Of a stretch of 64,000 nt of DNA, positions 7,936 to 16,301 are shown one piece after another. The position numbers were made by a program, and so were the translations under genes. Each line of letters opens with the position of its first letter. Within the stretch, counting starts at the first letter, position 1. This DNA is from Mycobacterium sp. 852013-50091_SCH5140682 (GTDB lineage: Bacteria; Actinomycetota; Actinomycetes; Mycobacteriales; Mycobacteriaceae), in assembly GCF_001665685.1 (NCBI RefSeq), contig NZ_LZTB01000013.1:50653-114652 (forward strand), read 5' to 3'. Under the pieces are notes generated by a model that was not told the DNA's origin, ran no database searches, and saw only the letters and a program-made list of their open reading frames with translations.

Positions 7936-7952
7936 ATCTTACGAACGTTAAG
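7936..7952 (-). promoter_or_regulatory. Regulon motif between the two TetR genes
   Basis: On the minus strand it reads CTTAACGTTCGTAAGAT, a close match to the 17-bp consensus, and it is itself partly symmetric around AACGTT. It lies 81-97 bases upstream of the TetR at 8033 and about 170 bases upstream of the TetR at 7769. An operator in a regulator's own promoter is typical of TetR autoregulation. Confidence 0.6.
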
Positions 7953-8032
7953 TAGAACCTGTCACACCGTACCCCGAGATCAGGCTGCTCAGCACGGTTG
8001 AGAGCTCGTCACCCGCATAGTGAGGACCACAG

Positions 8033-8731
8033 ATGGCAGTGGCCAGGAATAGCGCGAGCAACGGCGCGCCGAAACGTGAACGAAAATCACGGACCGGACG
8101 CGAAACTGTCGGACGCGAACGCGTCATGCAGGTCGCACTGCAACTGTTCCTCGCCAACGGATACGCAGGGACCAGCCTCAAGGCGGTCGCTGATGAACTC
8201 GGAATCTCCCCGCCGGCGCTGTATTGGTACTTTCCGTCGAAGGAGGAGCTGTACGGGTCGGTCATCGAGCAGTCCATGCGCGATTTCCTGGACTACGTCC
8301 GCGGAGCCATCACCGACAGCGACCCTGTGTTCAAGCTGAGCCAACTCGTCCGTGCACACGTCACTTGGCAGCTTCAACAGTCCGAGATCGCTCAGGCCTT
8401 CGACCTGACGATGGCGCTCAAAGGCCGTGCCAGCGATATTCCGGAAAGCCGGTTGGCCCCTGTCCGGAAGCTCGAAAACGACTACCTCGACGACGTTCGC
8501 GCCATCCTCCGAGAGGGTGTCGAGGCAGGTGTGTTCGACGTCGATGACTATGTCACAACGGCATTCGCGATCATCACGCTGTGCGAGTACGTCACGACCT
8601 GGTACAACTCCAACGGTCCGCTGTCGATACCTGCCGTAGCCAACCGCTACGAAGCACTCGTGCGCAGAATGGTCGGGGTCGTCTCCAGCCGCGTCGCGCA
8701 CCACCCGGAAGCACTCAAATCCAACAGATGA
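8033..8731 (+). CDS. TetR-family transcriptional regulator (second of two)
   Basis: A 232-residue TetR protein starting at ATG 8033, with GAGGA about 6 bases upstream. After a basic N-terminal arm (KRERKSRTGRE) the HTH reads RVMQVALQLFLANGYAGTSLKAVADELGISPPALYWYF; the LYWYF recognition helix is typical. The C-terminal domain is helical, with a hydrophobic stretch AFAIITLCEYVTTWY lining a probable ligand pocket. It is convergent with the acyl-CoA synthetase operon, whose last stop lies 23 bases away. A copy of the shared 17-bp motif lies in its promoter. I infer that it is the best candidate for local repressor of the hydantoinase/P450/permease regulon, controlled by a pathway intermediate or CoA ester. 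Confidence 0.92.
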   Translation: MAVARNSASNGAPKRERKSRTGRETVGRERVMQVALQLFLANGYAGTSLKAVADELGISPPALYWYFPSKEELYGSVIEQSMRDFLDYVRGAITDSDPVFKLSQLVRAHVTWQLQQSEIAQAFDLTMALKGRASDIPESRLAPVRKLENDYLDDVRAILREGVEAGVFDVDDYVTTAFAIITLCEYVTTWYNSNGPLSIPAVANRYEALVRRMVGVVSSRVAHHPEALKSNR

Positions 8732-8754
8732 CACAGATGACACCACCGCGGCCG

Positions 8755-10287
8755 CTACCGGGCGGCCGAGGCGCCGTGAGCCTTCTCCGCACTGAATTGG
8801 GCGGCAATCGCGCGCCGATCGACCTTGCCGCTTGCCGTGCGCGGGAGCGGGTTGAGTACCCGGATTCGTTCGGGCACTGCGTAATCGGGCAGTTGCGCGC
8901 GGAGCCGCTCACGCGCAGCGGTCTCGTCGAAGACGTGGCCGGGCCGTTCCTCGACCGCAGCCCAGATGCGGTTCTGCAGGATAGGGTCGGCGACACCGAA
9001 CACGCAGCCGATGCCCACTGAATCCATCGCGGCCAAGAGACCCTCGACATGGGCGGGAAGAACCTTCTCACCGCCGCGGTTGATGACGTCGTCAACGCGG
9101 CCTTCGATGTAGTAGAAGCCATCCTCGAGGCGAGCCAGGTCGCCCGTGCGCAGCCAGCCATCCTGGATTTTCGTCGCGGTCAGATCCGGTTGACGCCAGT
9201 AGCCCGCCATCATGGTCGGGCCCTTGACCCACATCTCCCCGACCTCACCGGCGGCCACGTCGAGCCCATCGTCTTGCCCGACGATGCGGATCGCAGTGCC
9301 GGGAACCGCGAAACCGACTGATTCACCGCGACTTTCGGCGTACCGGGGCGGGAGAAAGGACACCGCTGAGCCATACTCGGTCATCCCATAGCCGTGGCAC
9401 AATCGCATGTTCGGCCACTTCGCCAAGAGCTCATCGATCCAGGCGGCCGGCATAGGCGAGCCGCCGTACAGCAGGACCCGCACCGAGGCCAGCGCCTGCT
9501 CTGCCCCGTCGGCGAGCATGATCAGTCGATGGATGCTCGGCACCGCGGCCAGATAGGTGACGGGCCGAGCAATCAGAGCGGCAACAGCGTCTTTGGTGTG
9601 GAACTTCCGCAAGAGGTCGGTGCGGCCACCGAGCAGCAGCATGTGGCCGAACTGGTCGACAAAACCCGTGTTGTGGAACATCGGCACCACGACGAGTGTG
9701 GAATCGGTGCCACCGGTGCCCAGCACCCTGACAAACGCCCAGGAAGCCTCGGCGAGTGCCCGCTGAGTCAGAGTGGCGCCCTTCGGCTTTCCGGTGGTCC
9801 CCGAGGTGAAGCTGATAAGCGCGGGCGCTTCGGTGTCCGGCGCCGCAGGCAACGGGGCTGCGTCGACGACGTTGCCGTCGCTGAGCGAGCGCACCTTGCT
9901 CGCAGGCACTTCCGCAACGATGTCCTCGTGAGCGTGGTCAGCCAATACCAGAACCGCGTCCAGTAGTGCCACCTGCTCGGCAAACTGCGACGGGTTCAAC
10001 CGGTTGTTGGCCGGAGCGATCACCGCGCCGAGGGCAAGCACCGCCATATAGTGGACGACCCACGCTATCTCGTTGTGCCCCACGATGACCACGCGGTCCC
10101 CTGGCTGAACACCTTGCTGGGCCAGCCAACCTGCGCAATGCGACACCGCTTGCGCGAATTGGGAGTACGTCAGCTCGCGCGTCGACGCGGTCAGTGCCAG
10201 GGCATCAGGCGTCGTGGTTGCCCAGTGATCCAGCGCGGCGGACAGTGTCGGGAACGGCAGTGGGCGATTGTCGAGGAACTCTGTCAT
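8755..10287 (-). CDS. Acyl-CoA synthetase (AMP-forming), class I ligase
   Basis: An ANL-superfamily adenylate-forming ligase of 510 residues. The start is ATG 10287, with AGGAG about 8 bases upstream. The ATP-binding motif TSGTTGKPKG is present, then HGYGMTEYGS, GWLRTGDLARLEDGFYY, the hinge region GRVDDVINRGGEKV, and the catalytic lysine motif TASGKVDRRAI near the C-terminus. The enzyme activates a carboxylate to its CoA thioester through an acyl-adenylate. It is the last gene of the 9.6-kb minus-strand operon that starts with the hydantoinase genes. In the inferred pathway it would activate the acid released by ring opening or by downstream oxidation, feeding the crotonase and possibly the keto-acid cleavage enzyme. 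Chain length and substrate cannot be read from sequence. Confidence 0.93.
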   Translation of the reverse strand: MTEFLDNRPLPFPTLSAALDHWATTTPDALALTASTRELTYSQFAQAVSHCAGWLAQQGVQPGDRVVIVGHNEIAWVVHYMAVLALGAVIAPANNRLNPSQFAEQVALLDAVLVLADHAHEDIVAEVPASKVRSLSDGNVVDAAPLPAAPDTEAPALISFTSGTTGKPKGATLTQRALAEASWAFVRVLGTGGTDSTLVVVPMFHNTGFVDQFGHMLLLGGRTDLLRKFHTKDAVAALIARPVTYLAAVPSIHRLIMLADGAEQALASVRVLLYGGSPMPAAWIDELLAKWPNMRLCHGYGMTEYGSAVSFLPPRYAESRGESVGFAVPGTAIRIVGQDDGLDVAAGEVGEMWVKGPTMMAGYWRQPDLTATKIQDGWLRTGDLARLEDGFYYIEGRVDDVINRGGEKVLPAHVEGLLAAMDSVGIGCVFGVADPILQNRIWAAVEERPGHVFDETAARERLRAQLPDYAVPERIRVLNPLPRTASGKVDRRAIAAQFSAEKAHGASAAR

Positions 10288-10341
10288 CGTCGTGCTCCTA
10301 GCGGTACTTGGTATGCGGGTGGTGATCACGTTGCGGAAAGC

Positions 10342-11130
10342 TCAGCGTCCGCGCCATTGCGGCGCACGTTTCTCGGCGAAAGCCCTGGCCCCCTCGATGG
10401 CGTCGTCGCTGACAGGCACCAAAGGTGCCACCTCGAGATCTCGGCGGGTGACGGTGAATGCATCTTCGTCCGACAAGCCTTGGGCCGCTTCGACAATCTC
10501 CAGGGTGGCTGCAACCGACAGAGGCGCCGCTTCGCAGAGGCTCCGGGCCAGCTCCATCGCAGATTCGAGGACGAACTCGGCGGGTACTACCCGGTTGACC
10601 AATCCCCACCCGTGGGCTTCGTGGGCAGTGAAGCTGCGGCCCGTCAACAGCAGCTCCAGCGCCAATGCTCGCGGCAGCCGCGCAGCCAACCGGATGACAC
10701 CGCCGGCGTCGGGTAAGACACCGATACGTGCCTCGGGAAACGAGAACGTCGCTGCGTTGGACGCAACGACCAGATCGGCACCGAGCATCATCTCGACACC
10801 CCCACCATAGGCGGACCCGTTCACGGCAGCGATGATCGGCTTGCGGCGTCCGAACAATTCGGTGATGCCGGCGAATCCACCGGCTCCGTGGTCAGCATGG
10901 GCGGACTCGCCATCGTTGGCGGCCTTGAGATCCCAGCCTGCGCTGAAAAACCGATCACCGGCCGCGGTGAGCACTGCGACGCGGAGGTCGTCGTCGTGGT
11001 CGAGCCGCGATATCGCGGCATGTAGGGCCCGGCTGGTGGCAGCGTCGATGGCGTTGGCCTTCGGCCGGTCCAGCGTCACCGTGAGTATGGGTCCATCGAT
11101 ATCGATGGTGACCCCTTCGGCTGCCGTCAT
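10342..11130 (-). CDS. Enoyl-CoA hydratase/isomerase family protein
   Basis: A crotonase-fold protein of 262 residues, starting at ATG 11130 behind a strong GGAGGA. The oxyanion-hole regions are visible as FFSAGWDLKA and AAVNGSAYGGGVEMML. The active-site segment FPEARIGVLPDAGGVIRL has the PDAGG form seen in carnitinyl-CoA dehydratase-like (CaiD) crotonases, rather than the PGAGG of classical hydratases. It would hydrate an enoyl-CoA, or dehydrate or isomerise a related CoA ester, in the cytoplasm. It lies 54 bases upstream of the acyl-CoA synthetase and 87 downstream of the MDR on the same strand, so it belongs to the same operon. Confidence 0.9.
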   Translation of the reverse strand: MTAAEGVTIDIDGPILTVTLDRPKANAIDAATSRALHAAISRLDHDDDLRVAVLTAAGDRFFSAGWDLKAANDGESAHADHGAGGFAGITELFGRRKPIIAAVNGSAYGGGVEMMLGADLVVASNAATFSFPEARIGVLPDAGGVIRLAARLPRALALELLLTGRSFTAHEAHGWGLVNRVVPAEFVLESAMELARSLCEAAPLSVAATLEIVEAAQGLSDEDAFTVTRRDLEVAPLVPVSDDAIEGARAFAEKRAPQWRGR

Positions 11131-11217
11131 CTGAATCCTCCTGCATGGTTCGAGTCCGGCTGGGGGCAGGCAAAACCCGGGCTGCCCCCAGCCGCGGTCT
11201 TCGAAGGCGATGCCGAC

Positions 11218-12174
11218 TCAGAGGGTCAGTACGACGCGTCCCACGACCTGCCGTTCATCGAGCTTCGTCAGGGCGGTGCCGTACTCCTCGAATGGGCCGG
11301 TCTGCTGCACAACCGGTTTGATGAATCCGTCGCGGTAAAGTGCCATCAGCTCATCCCAGGCGACCCGGCTGATCCCCGCGGTCCACAGGTAGTCCGACTC
11401 AACACCGCGAATATCGGTATTGGTCAACAACAGTCGGTTGACCTTCACCGTGGGAATTTCGCCCGACGCAAAACCGACCGCCAAAACGCGGCCGAGCGGG
11501 GCCAGGGTTCGCAACGCATTACGCATGTCGCCGCCGACGACGTCCACGACGATATCCACGCCCCGGTCCCCGGTCAGTTCCCTCACCTTGATCGGCACAT
11601 CACCGCGCAGGACCGCGTGGTGGGCGCCCGCTTCCAGCGCTACTTTGGCCCTCTCGTCGCTGGAGACCACGGCGATCACCCGCGCACCCAAGCCGGCGGC
11701 GACCTGGATAGCGGCCAGGCCCACCCCGCCGGACGCCCCGAGCACCATGACCCAGTCGCCTTTGGCCAGCCCACCTCGGGTTACCAGCGCAAAGTGCGCG
11801 GTGAGGTAGTTCATCGGGATCGCCGCGCCTTGGACGAAGTCCAACTCGTCGGGCAGCGGGTACAAGCGATCCTCGCCCACCGAAACCTGTTCGGCCGCAG
11901 CACCGAAACTCAGACAGCCGGCCACCCTCGTGCCCGGTGAGAACTCGGATCCAACCGGGCTCTCAAGCACGACCCCGGTAAAGTCCGATCCAGGGCTGAA
12001 CGGTGGTGCGGGCTTGACCTGATACTCACCGCGAGACATCAACAGATCGGGAAATGCGGGCGCCACCGCTTTCACCTCGACGAGGACTTCGTCGTCTTCC
12101 CTCGTCGGGGCGTCGATCTCGATGACTCGCAGCCCGGTCGGCCCGTCGTAGTTGGTCGCACAGACCGCGCGCAT
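11218..12174 (-). CDS. Zinc-free MDR oxidoreductase (NADPH:quinone reductase-like)
   Basis: A medium-chain dehydrogenase/reductase of 318 residues. The N-terminal GroES-like domain has VKAVAPAFPDLLMSRGEY and GSDFTGVVLE. The nucleotide-binding domain has VLGASGGVGLAAIQVA. The zinc-coordinating Cys/His residues of alcohol dehydrogenases are absent, placing it with quinone oxidoreductases and acrylyl/crotonyl-type reductases. Its ATG at 12174 overlaps the last base of the upstream stop (TGATG), a sign of translational coupling with the keto-acid cleavage gene. In this operon it probably reduces an enoyl or quinone-like intermediate; the exact reaction is unknown. Confidence 0.9.
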   Translation of the reverse strand: MRAVCATNYDGPTGLRVIEIDAPTREDDEVLVEVKAVAPAFPDLLMSRGEYQVKPAPPFSPGSDFTGVVLESPVGSEFSPGTRVAGCLSFGAAAEQVSVGEDRLYPLPDELDFVQGAAIPMNYLTAHFALVTRGGLAKGDWVMVLGASGGVGLAAIQVAAGLGARVIAVVSSDERAKVALEAGAHHAVLRGDVPIKVRELTGDRGVDIVVDVVGGDMRNALRTLAPLGRVLAVGFASGEIPTVKVNRLLLTNTDIRGVESDYLWTAGISRVAWDELMALYRDGFIKPVVQQTGPFEEYGTALTKLDERQVVGRVVLTL

Positions 12175-13223
12175 CAGACAGTCTGTCCATTCGCGCCTGC
12201 TGCGACACCGACCTTCGCGTTGGCTGCGGGCAGCCCGAGGAACTCACGGTATTCGGCCGGGGTGGCGACCGGGCGGCCGGTGACCTGTGAGATGAGTTGG
12301 CCCATATGCAACGCCTGCAGGTTGCTCTGCACCTTGTCGTCGCGGTGCGGCCACAGGAAGTAGGTGTCTTCCATTCCGACGCGGATGTGCAGACCCATCA
12401 GCGCAGCCAGCGCGGCGACGTGGGTGGACGCCCGCCCGGCCGCGCAGACCATGATGAAGGCGTCCGGGTCGACATCTTTGATCGCCGCGGCTGTCCGAGT
12501 GAGGCATTCGATCATCTGACGCGGGTTCTCCATCGGGCTGCACCCGGGCAGCGCGGGCAGGATGAGCCACACCGCTGGGGTGTCGATGAGTCCGGACTTG
12601 ATCAGGAAACGGTCGGCGTTGGAGACGTCGGCATCGGTGTAGACGGCGATTTCAGGCTTTGCGCCGGCCTCATTGATCAGCCGCACCTTGTCGATCATGA
12701 TCGGGGCGGGCTTGACGAACAGTGAATCCCCGATGTACGTCGCGGTGGTATTGATCGGCGCCGCGTCGAGCACGCCTTCGTTGAGGACCTGCTTCATCAG
12801 TTCCCACTCGCCCGACAACGCGGGCACAAGGCAGCCGTCGACGACGATCTCGGGAAACTCCTCGCGCAGCGGGCTGATGACCTGGCGGAACCGGTCCGGC
12901 GACAGCACGTTGTAGCCGTCGTCATCGCGGACGTGGATGTGGACGGTGCTCGCGCCGGCCTGATGGACCTCGCGCGCCGACTCGAGAATCTCGCCGGGGG
13001 CGATCGGCTGGTTGGGGTTCTGGTTCTTGCGGAAGAACGCTCCGGTGATCGCCACCGATACGACCAGCTTCTCCGGAATGTCCCACGGCGTGGAGATCGG
13101 CACGTCGTGGTAGGCCGAATGCTCCAGATCCAAGACGGTGGGGATCCCGTAGGGCCGCCAGATCATCTTCTCGCCTTCGCGTGCCACGCCCTTGTTGACG
13201 CGGTCCCAGTCGATGTTGACCAT
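12174..13223 (-). CDS. Beta-keto acid cleavage enzyme (BKACE / Kce family)
   Basis: A TIM-barrel zinc enzyme of 349 residues, starting at ATG 13223. The family hallmarks are clear: VSVAITGAFF at the first strand, the metal-binding HIHVRDDDG, and VGMEDTYF late in the barrel. Members (COG3246) condense a beta-keto acid with acetyl-CoA and cleave it to acetoacetate plus a new CoA ester. Known substrates include 3-keto-5-aminohexanoate in lysine fermentation and dehydrocarnitine. It is 20-40 residues longer than many homologues, mostly at the N-terminus (IDWDRVNKGVAREGEKMI). Its place after the saccharopine-dehydrogenase-like gene and before the MDR suggests it cleaves a nitrogen-bearing or branched beta-keto acid of this pathway. 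Substrate specificity is not readable. Confidence 0.92.
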   Translation of the reverse strand: MVNIDWDRVNKGVAREGEKMIWRPYGIPTVLDLEHSAYHDVPISTPWDIPEKLVVSVAITGAFFRKNQNPNQPIAPGEILESAREVHQAGASTVHIHVRDDDGYNVLSPDRFRQVISPLREEFPEIVVDGCLVPALSGEWELMKQVLNEGVLDAAPINTTATYIGDSLFVKPAPIMIDKVRLINEAGAKPEIAVYTDADVSNADRFLIKSGLIDTPAVWLILPALPGCSPMENPRQMIECLTRTAAAIKDVDPDAFIMVCAAGRASTHVAALAALMGLHIRVGMEDTYFLWPHRDDKVQSNLQALHMGQLISQVTGRPVATPAEYREFLGLPAANAKVGVAAGANGQTV

Positions 13224-13286
13224 GATTGTTCCTTTCGGTGTGGGCCCTTTCAGAGCCGGGCGGTCATGAGTGAAGAGTTGTGGTGC

Positions 13287-14435
13287 TCAGCTGCGTACGG
13301 GAACGGCGCCCAGCAGATCCCGGATCCGGACGTGTTCAACGACCTCGCCGTCACGGGTGCGGTACGCGGTCATGCCTCCCCCACCGGCGGACACCTTGCG
13401 CAGTGCGGCAAAGAAGTCCTTCGGCTGCAGCACTTCCGGGGACACCGCGCCAGGGCCGGGCACCCCGCCGTGCAGCGCGACCAGGGCGCCCGCTGCCGCA
13501 GGTGTGCCGGTGGCGTCGTCCTGGCTCATCGTGTCGCCGGACATGAAGCTGATGCCCTCGCTGCCCACCCGCACATCGACGATGAGTCCGGACCCGACCG
13601 GCTCGCGATCGCCGTGCGCCTTACGCGCGGTCTCGAAGATGGCGTGCATCGCCGCGGTGCGGTCCGGCCCCTCGGGCAGCCGGGAGACGGCCCAGCCCAG
13701 ATGAGTGAAGTCCTCGGGAATCAAGCCGCCCTTGTTGTGAGCCTTGGTAACTCGGGTGAACCGCGGCAGCGTGAGGACTTCGGGATGACTGAGTGTGACG
13801 ACGACCTGCTCACCGACCGGGTCGGGAAAACTCACCCGTTCCGGACCAAGGGCGTCCCAGCTCGGGGTGCCCCCGAGTTCGGGGATCGCGGTAGCGAACG
13901 AGTGCGCAAAGTGCGGCACCACAGCACCCACCATGTCTTTGGCGTCGACGCACCATGCGATCGACACATCGGCCTCTCCGTCGGGAAGCGCATCAAGCGC
14001 GAGCCGCACCAGCACATTAGTAGTGCCCGGCGCCGAGCCCATCCCGATGAGCGCGGTCACCCCGGCTGATTTGGCGGCATCGTCGCGCGCCAGCAGCAGC
14101 TCGGTGGCGTCGGAATCATCGCAGATATCAAGGTAATCGGTGCCCGCGGCGATCGCCGCGTCGAGGATGATCGGGCCAAGGGTGTAGTACGGGCCGGTCA
14201 AGTTGACCACCAGATCAGCACCTCCGAGCACCTCGCGCAACCGGTCAGGCTCTGCCAGCAGGTCGAACTCGACGCGCTGCACCTCGTGAACACCGACCTC
14301 GGCCCATTGGTCAGCACGAAATGCGCGGTCGCACAGCGTGAGCCGCATCGGGTCAGTGCAGCGTGCGAATCCACGTAACAGCCCGGAGGCTTGGGCTCCG
14401 GCCGCACCGAGGACCGCCACTGTCGGGTTGCTCAT
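13287..14435 (-). CDS. Saccharopine-dehydrogenase-like NAD(P)-binding protein
   Basis: A 382-residue Rossmann protein of the saccharopine dehydrogenase/LYS9-like superfamily. The start is ATG 14435 with GGAAGAAG upstream. The dinucleotide motif is VAVLGAAGAQASGLL at residues 5-19, followed by DLVVNLTGPYYTLG and LDICDD, a pattern common to this superfamily's trans-acting reductases. A later segment MGSAPGTTNVLVRLAL fits the second domain. Relatives reduce imines, form saccharopine-type bonds, or act as trans-enoyl reductases, so the fold does not fix the reaction. Between the hydantoinase pair and the keto-acid cleavage enzyme it could handle an imine or amino acid formed after ring opening. 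Confidence 0.85.
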   Translation of the reverse strand: MSNPTVAVLGAAGAQASGLLRGFARCTDPMRLTLCDRAFRADQWAEVGVHEVQRVEFDLLAEPDRLREVLGGADLVVNLTGPYYTLGPIILDAAIAAGTDYLDICDDSDATELLLARDDAAKSAGVTALIGMGSAPGTTNVLVRLALDALPDGEADVSIAWCVDAKDMVGAVVPHFAHSFATAIPELGGTPSWDALGPERVSFPDPVGEQVVVTLSHPEVLTLPRFTRVTKAHNKGGLIPEDFTHLGWAVSRLPEGPDRTAAMHAIFETARKAHGDREPVGSGLIVDVRVGSEGISFMSGDTMSQDDATGTPAAAGALVALHGGVPGPGAVSPEVLQPKDFFAALRKVSAGGGGMTAYRTRDGEVVEHVRIRDLLGAVPVRS

Positions 14436-14543
14436 GGGCGTCTTCTTCCTTGTCATGCGCGCAGTGGATCTGCCCGCGGTGATTGCGTGGATCGGTGGGG
14501 TGGTCGGCGCGGCGGATGGACTTCGGTCGTCGCGCTGAGAGGT

Positions 14544-16301
14544 TCAGCCGCGCCGCAGCGCGGTCGCTTCAGAGTCGATAGCCAAACCGCCTGGTGTTTC
14601 AACGAATTCGACGCCGTAGGTAGCCGTGGCGTGCTCGGCCGTTTCCCAGCCTTCTAGGACGTCTTCCAGTACAAGTCGAGGATCACGCTCGAACGGCGAG
14701 CCATAACCGCCGCCCGAGGCGTCGAACCCGTGCACGGTTTGGCCGGGCTCCAGCACCATCGCCACGGTGTTCGGCAGCTTGCGCCTGGTGCCGTCAGTGT
14801 CTTCGAGCCATGCGGCCGCCAGTGTCCCGTCGGCGCCGCCGGCCACACCCTTTGACGGCGTGATCTGCCCGTCGCAGGGGTAGATGAGCGAGATCGGCTC
14901 GTCCTTAGGGGTGTAGGCGTATTCGAACGACGGCCCGCCGCGGTACTTTCCGGCGCCGCTGGTATCGGGCACCAGGCGCAGGTGCTTATATACGATCGGC
15001 ATCTTGATCTCGTCGATCTCCACCGAGTCCCGGTACATCAAGCCACTCGTGCAGGGCACGCCGTATGTCACCCAGCCATCGGCATAGGCGCTGCCGGGCC
15101 CGCCGTTGGCGGTGATGCACAGTTGGTTGACGAACTGCTCGTCGGTGCGTTGATCACGTCCGGAGAGCACGGCGTAGCCGGCACCCACGCCGACAGCACC
15201 CTCGGCCACACCGTACGGTTCCCCGAGTTCCGCGAACGCTGCGCCCACGCAGTTGATCAGTCGGTCGGTGACGTTGGTGGTGGCCACCGAGCAGCTGTGC
15301 GGGAACTTCGGCTTACCTACTGCCGAGCCTTCGTTCATCTCAACGCCGATACGACGGAACGCTCCGGAGTTCTTGGGAACCCGCGCCGGTATCGCGTTGA
15401 AGATGCCGCCGAACACCGCAGCTCGAGTGGTGGCCTCGGTCAGGTTCAGTCCGCAATCGACGTTGGGCCCGTTCTCGGTCAAGTCGACGTCGATACGGCC
15501 CTGTTCCGGTTTGATGTCGATGCGGACCCGAAAGTCCAGGCCGTCAGGAAGATACGGCTCGAAGGCGTCATGCCGACCCGCGTTGCGCAGGGTGGCCGCG
15601 GGCAGCGATTCGATCGCCTTGGCCATCACCGTCTCGCTGTAATCGAGCCAGTCGGTGACGAACTGGCGGATGGTGTCGATGCCGTACTTTGCGACCAGTT
15701 CCTTGAGGCGACGTTCGGCCACCCGAGCGGCTCCGACCTCGGCCAGGAAGTCACCGTACCACTGCGACGGTACCCGAATTCTGGTGCGACACATGCGTAT
15801 GACGTCGTGGACGTTCTGATAGTCGGACTGCACCTTGACGGTTGGGAAGATGACGGCGCCCTCTTCATACACATCCTTGGCCGCCGCATGGTAGGTGGTC
15901 GGCAGGGAGTTTCCGGTGTCGGCCTGGTGCGCCTTGGTCACCGTGGTGAACAGGTGCTCGCCGTCGATGAAAACGGGTACCAGAATGGTGTGGTCGGCGG
16001 CGTGTGAGTTGCCGATGTAGGGGTTGTTGTCGAGGTAGGCGTCACCCTCACGCATGTCCGGATGCGCGATACGCAGTGCCTGTGCCTGTAGCTGGGCACC
16101 GAATACGTGCACCGGAATGCCCTCGGCGGCCGTCAGCAACTCGTCGTCCACGGTCAGGATCGCGCACGAGAAATCCCGAGCACTGTTGATGACAGCCGAT
16201 CGAGCCGACCGCAACAGCGTGTTGGTCATTTCCCGCACGATGCCGTCGACCTTGTTGGCGATGATGGCGGTGCGGACCCCGTCGAAACTGTTCTGGCTCA
16301 T
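14544..16301 (-). CDS. Hydantoinase B / oxoprolinase beta-type subunit
   Basis: A 585-residue HyuB-family protein. The start is ATG 16301, which overlaps the HyuA-type stop as ATGA; the longer frame into the upstream gene is an artefact. Typical features are the N-terminal segment DGIVREMTNTLLRSARSAV, DFSCAILTVDDELL, DNNPYIGNSHAADHTILVPVF, a central HSCSVATTNVTDRL, and the Gly-rich end GFDASGGGYGSPFERD. With HyuA it forms an ATP-dependent amidohydrolase that opens cyclic imides or lactams (5-oxoproline, N-methylhydantoin, caprolactam in known cases). In such pairs HyuA binds ATP and activates the carbonyl, and HyuB completes the cleavage. The pair is the first step encoded in this operon, supporting a cyclic amide as the intermediate. 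Confidence 0.93.
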   Translation of the reverse strand: MSQNSFDGVRTAIIANKVDGIVREMTNTLLRSARSAVINSARDFSCAILTVDDELLTAAEGIPVHVFGAQLQAQALRIAHPDMREGDAYLDNNPYIGNSHAADHTILVPVFIDGEHLFTTVTKAHQADTGNSLPTTYHAAAKDVYEEGAVIFPTVKVQSDYQNVHDVIRMCRTRIRVPSQWYGDFLAEVGAARVAERRLKELVAKYGIDTIRQFVTDWLDYSETVMAKAIESLPAATLRNAGRHDAFEPYLPDGLDFRVRIDIKPEQGRIDVDLTENGPNVDCGLNLTEATTRAAVFGGIFNAIPARVPKNSGAFRRIGVEMNEGSAVGKPKFPHSCSVATTNVTDRLINCVGAAFAELGEPYGVAEGAVGVGAGYAVLSGRDQRTDEQFVNQLCITANGGPGSAYADGWVTYGVPCTSGLMYRDSVEIDEIKMPIVYKHLRLVPDTSGAGKYRGGPSFEYAYTPKDEPISLIYPCDGQITPSKGVAGGADGTLAAAWLEDTDGTRRKLPNTVAMVLEPGQTVHGFDASGGGYGSPFERDPRLVLEDVLEGWETAEHATATYGVEFVETPGGLAIDSEATALRRG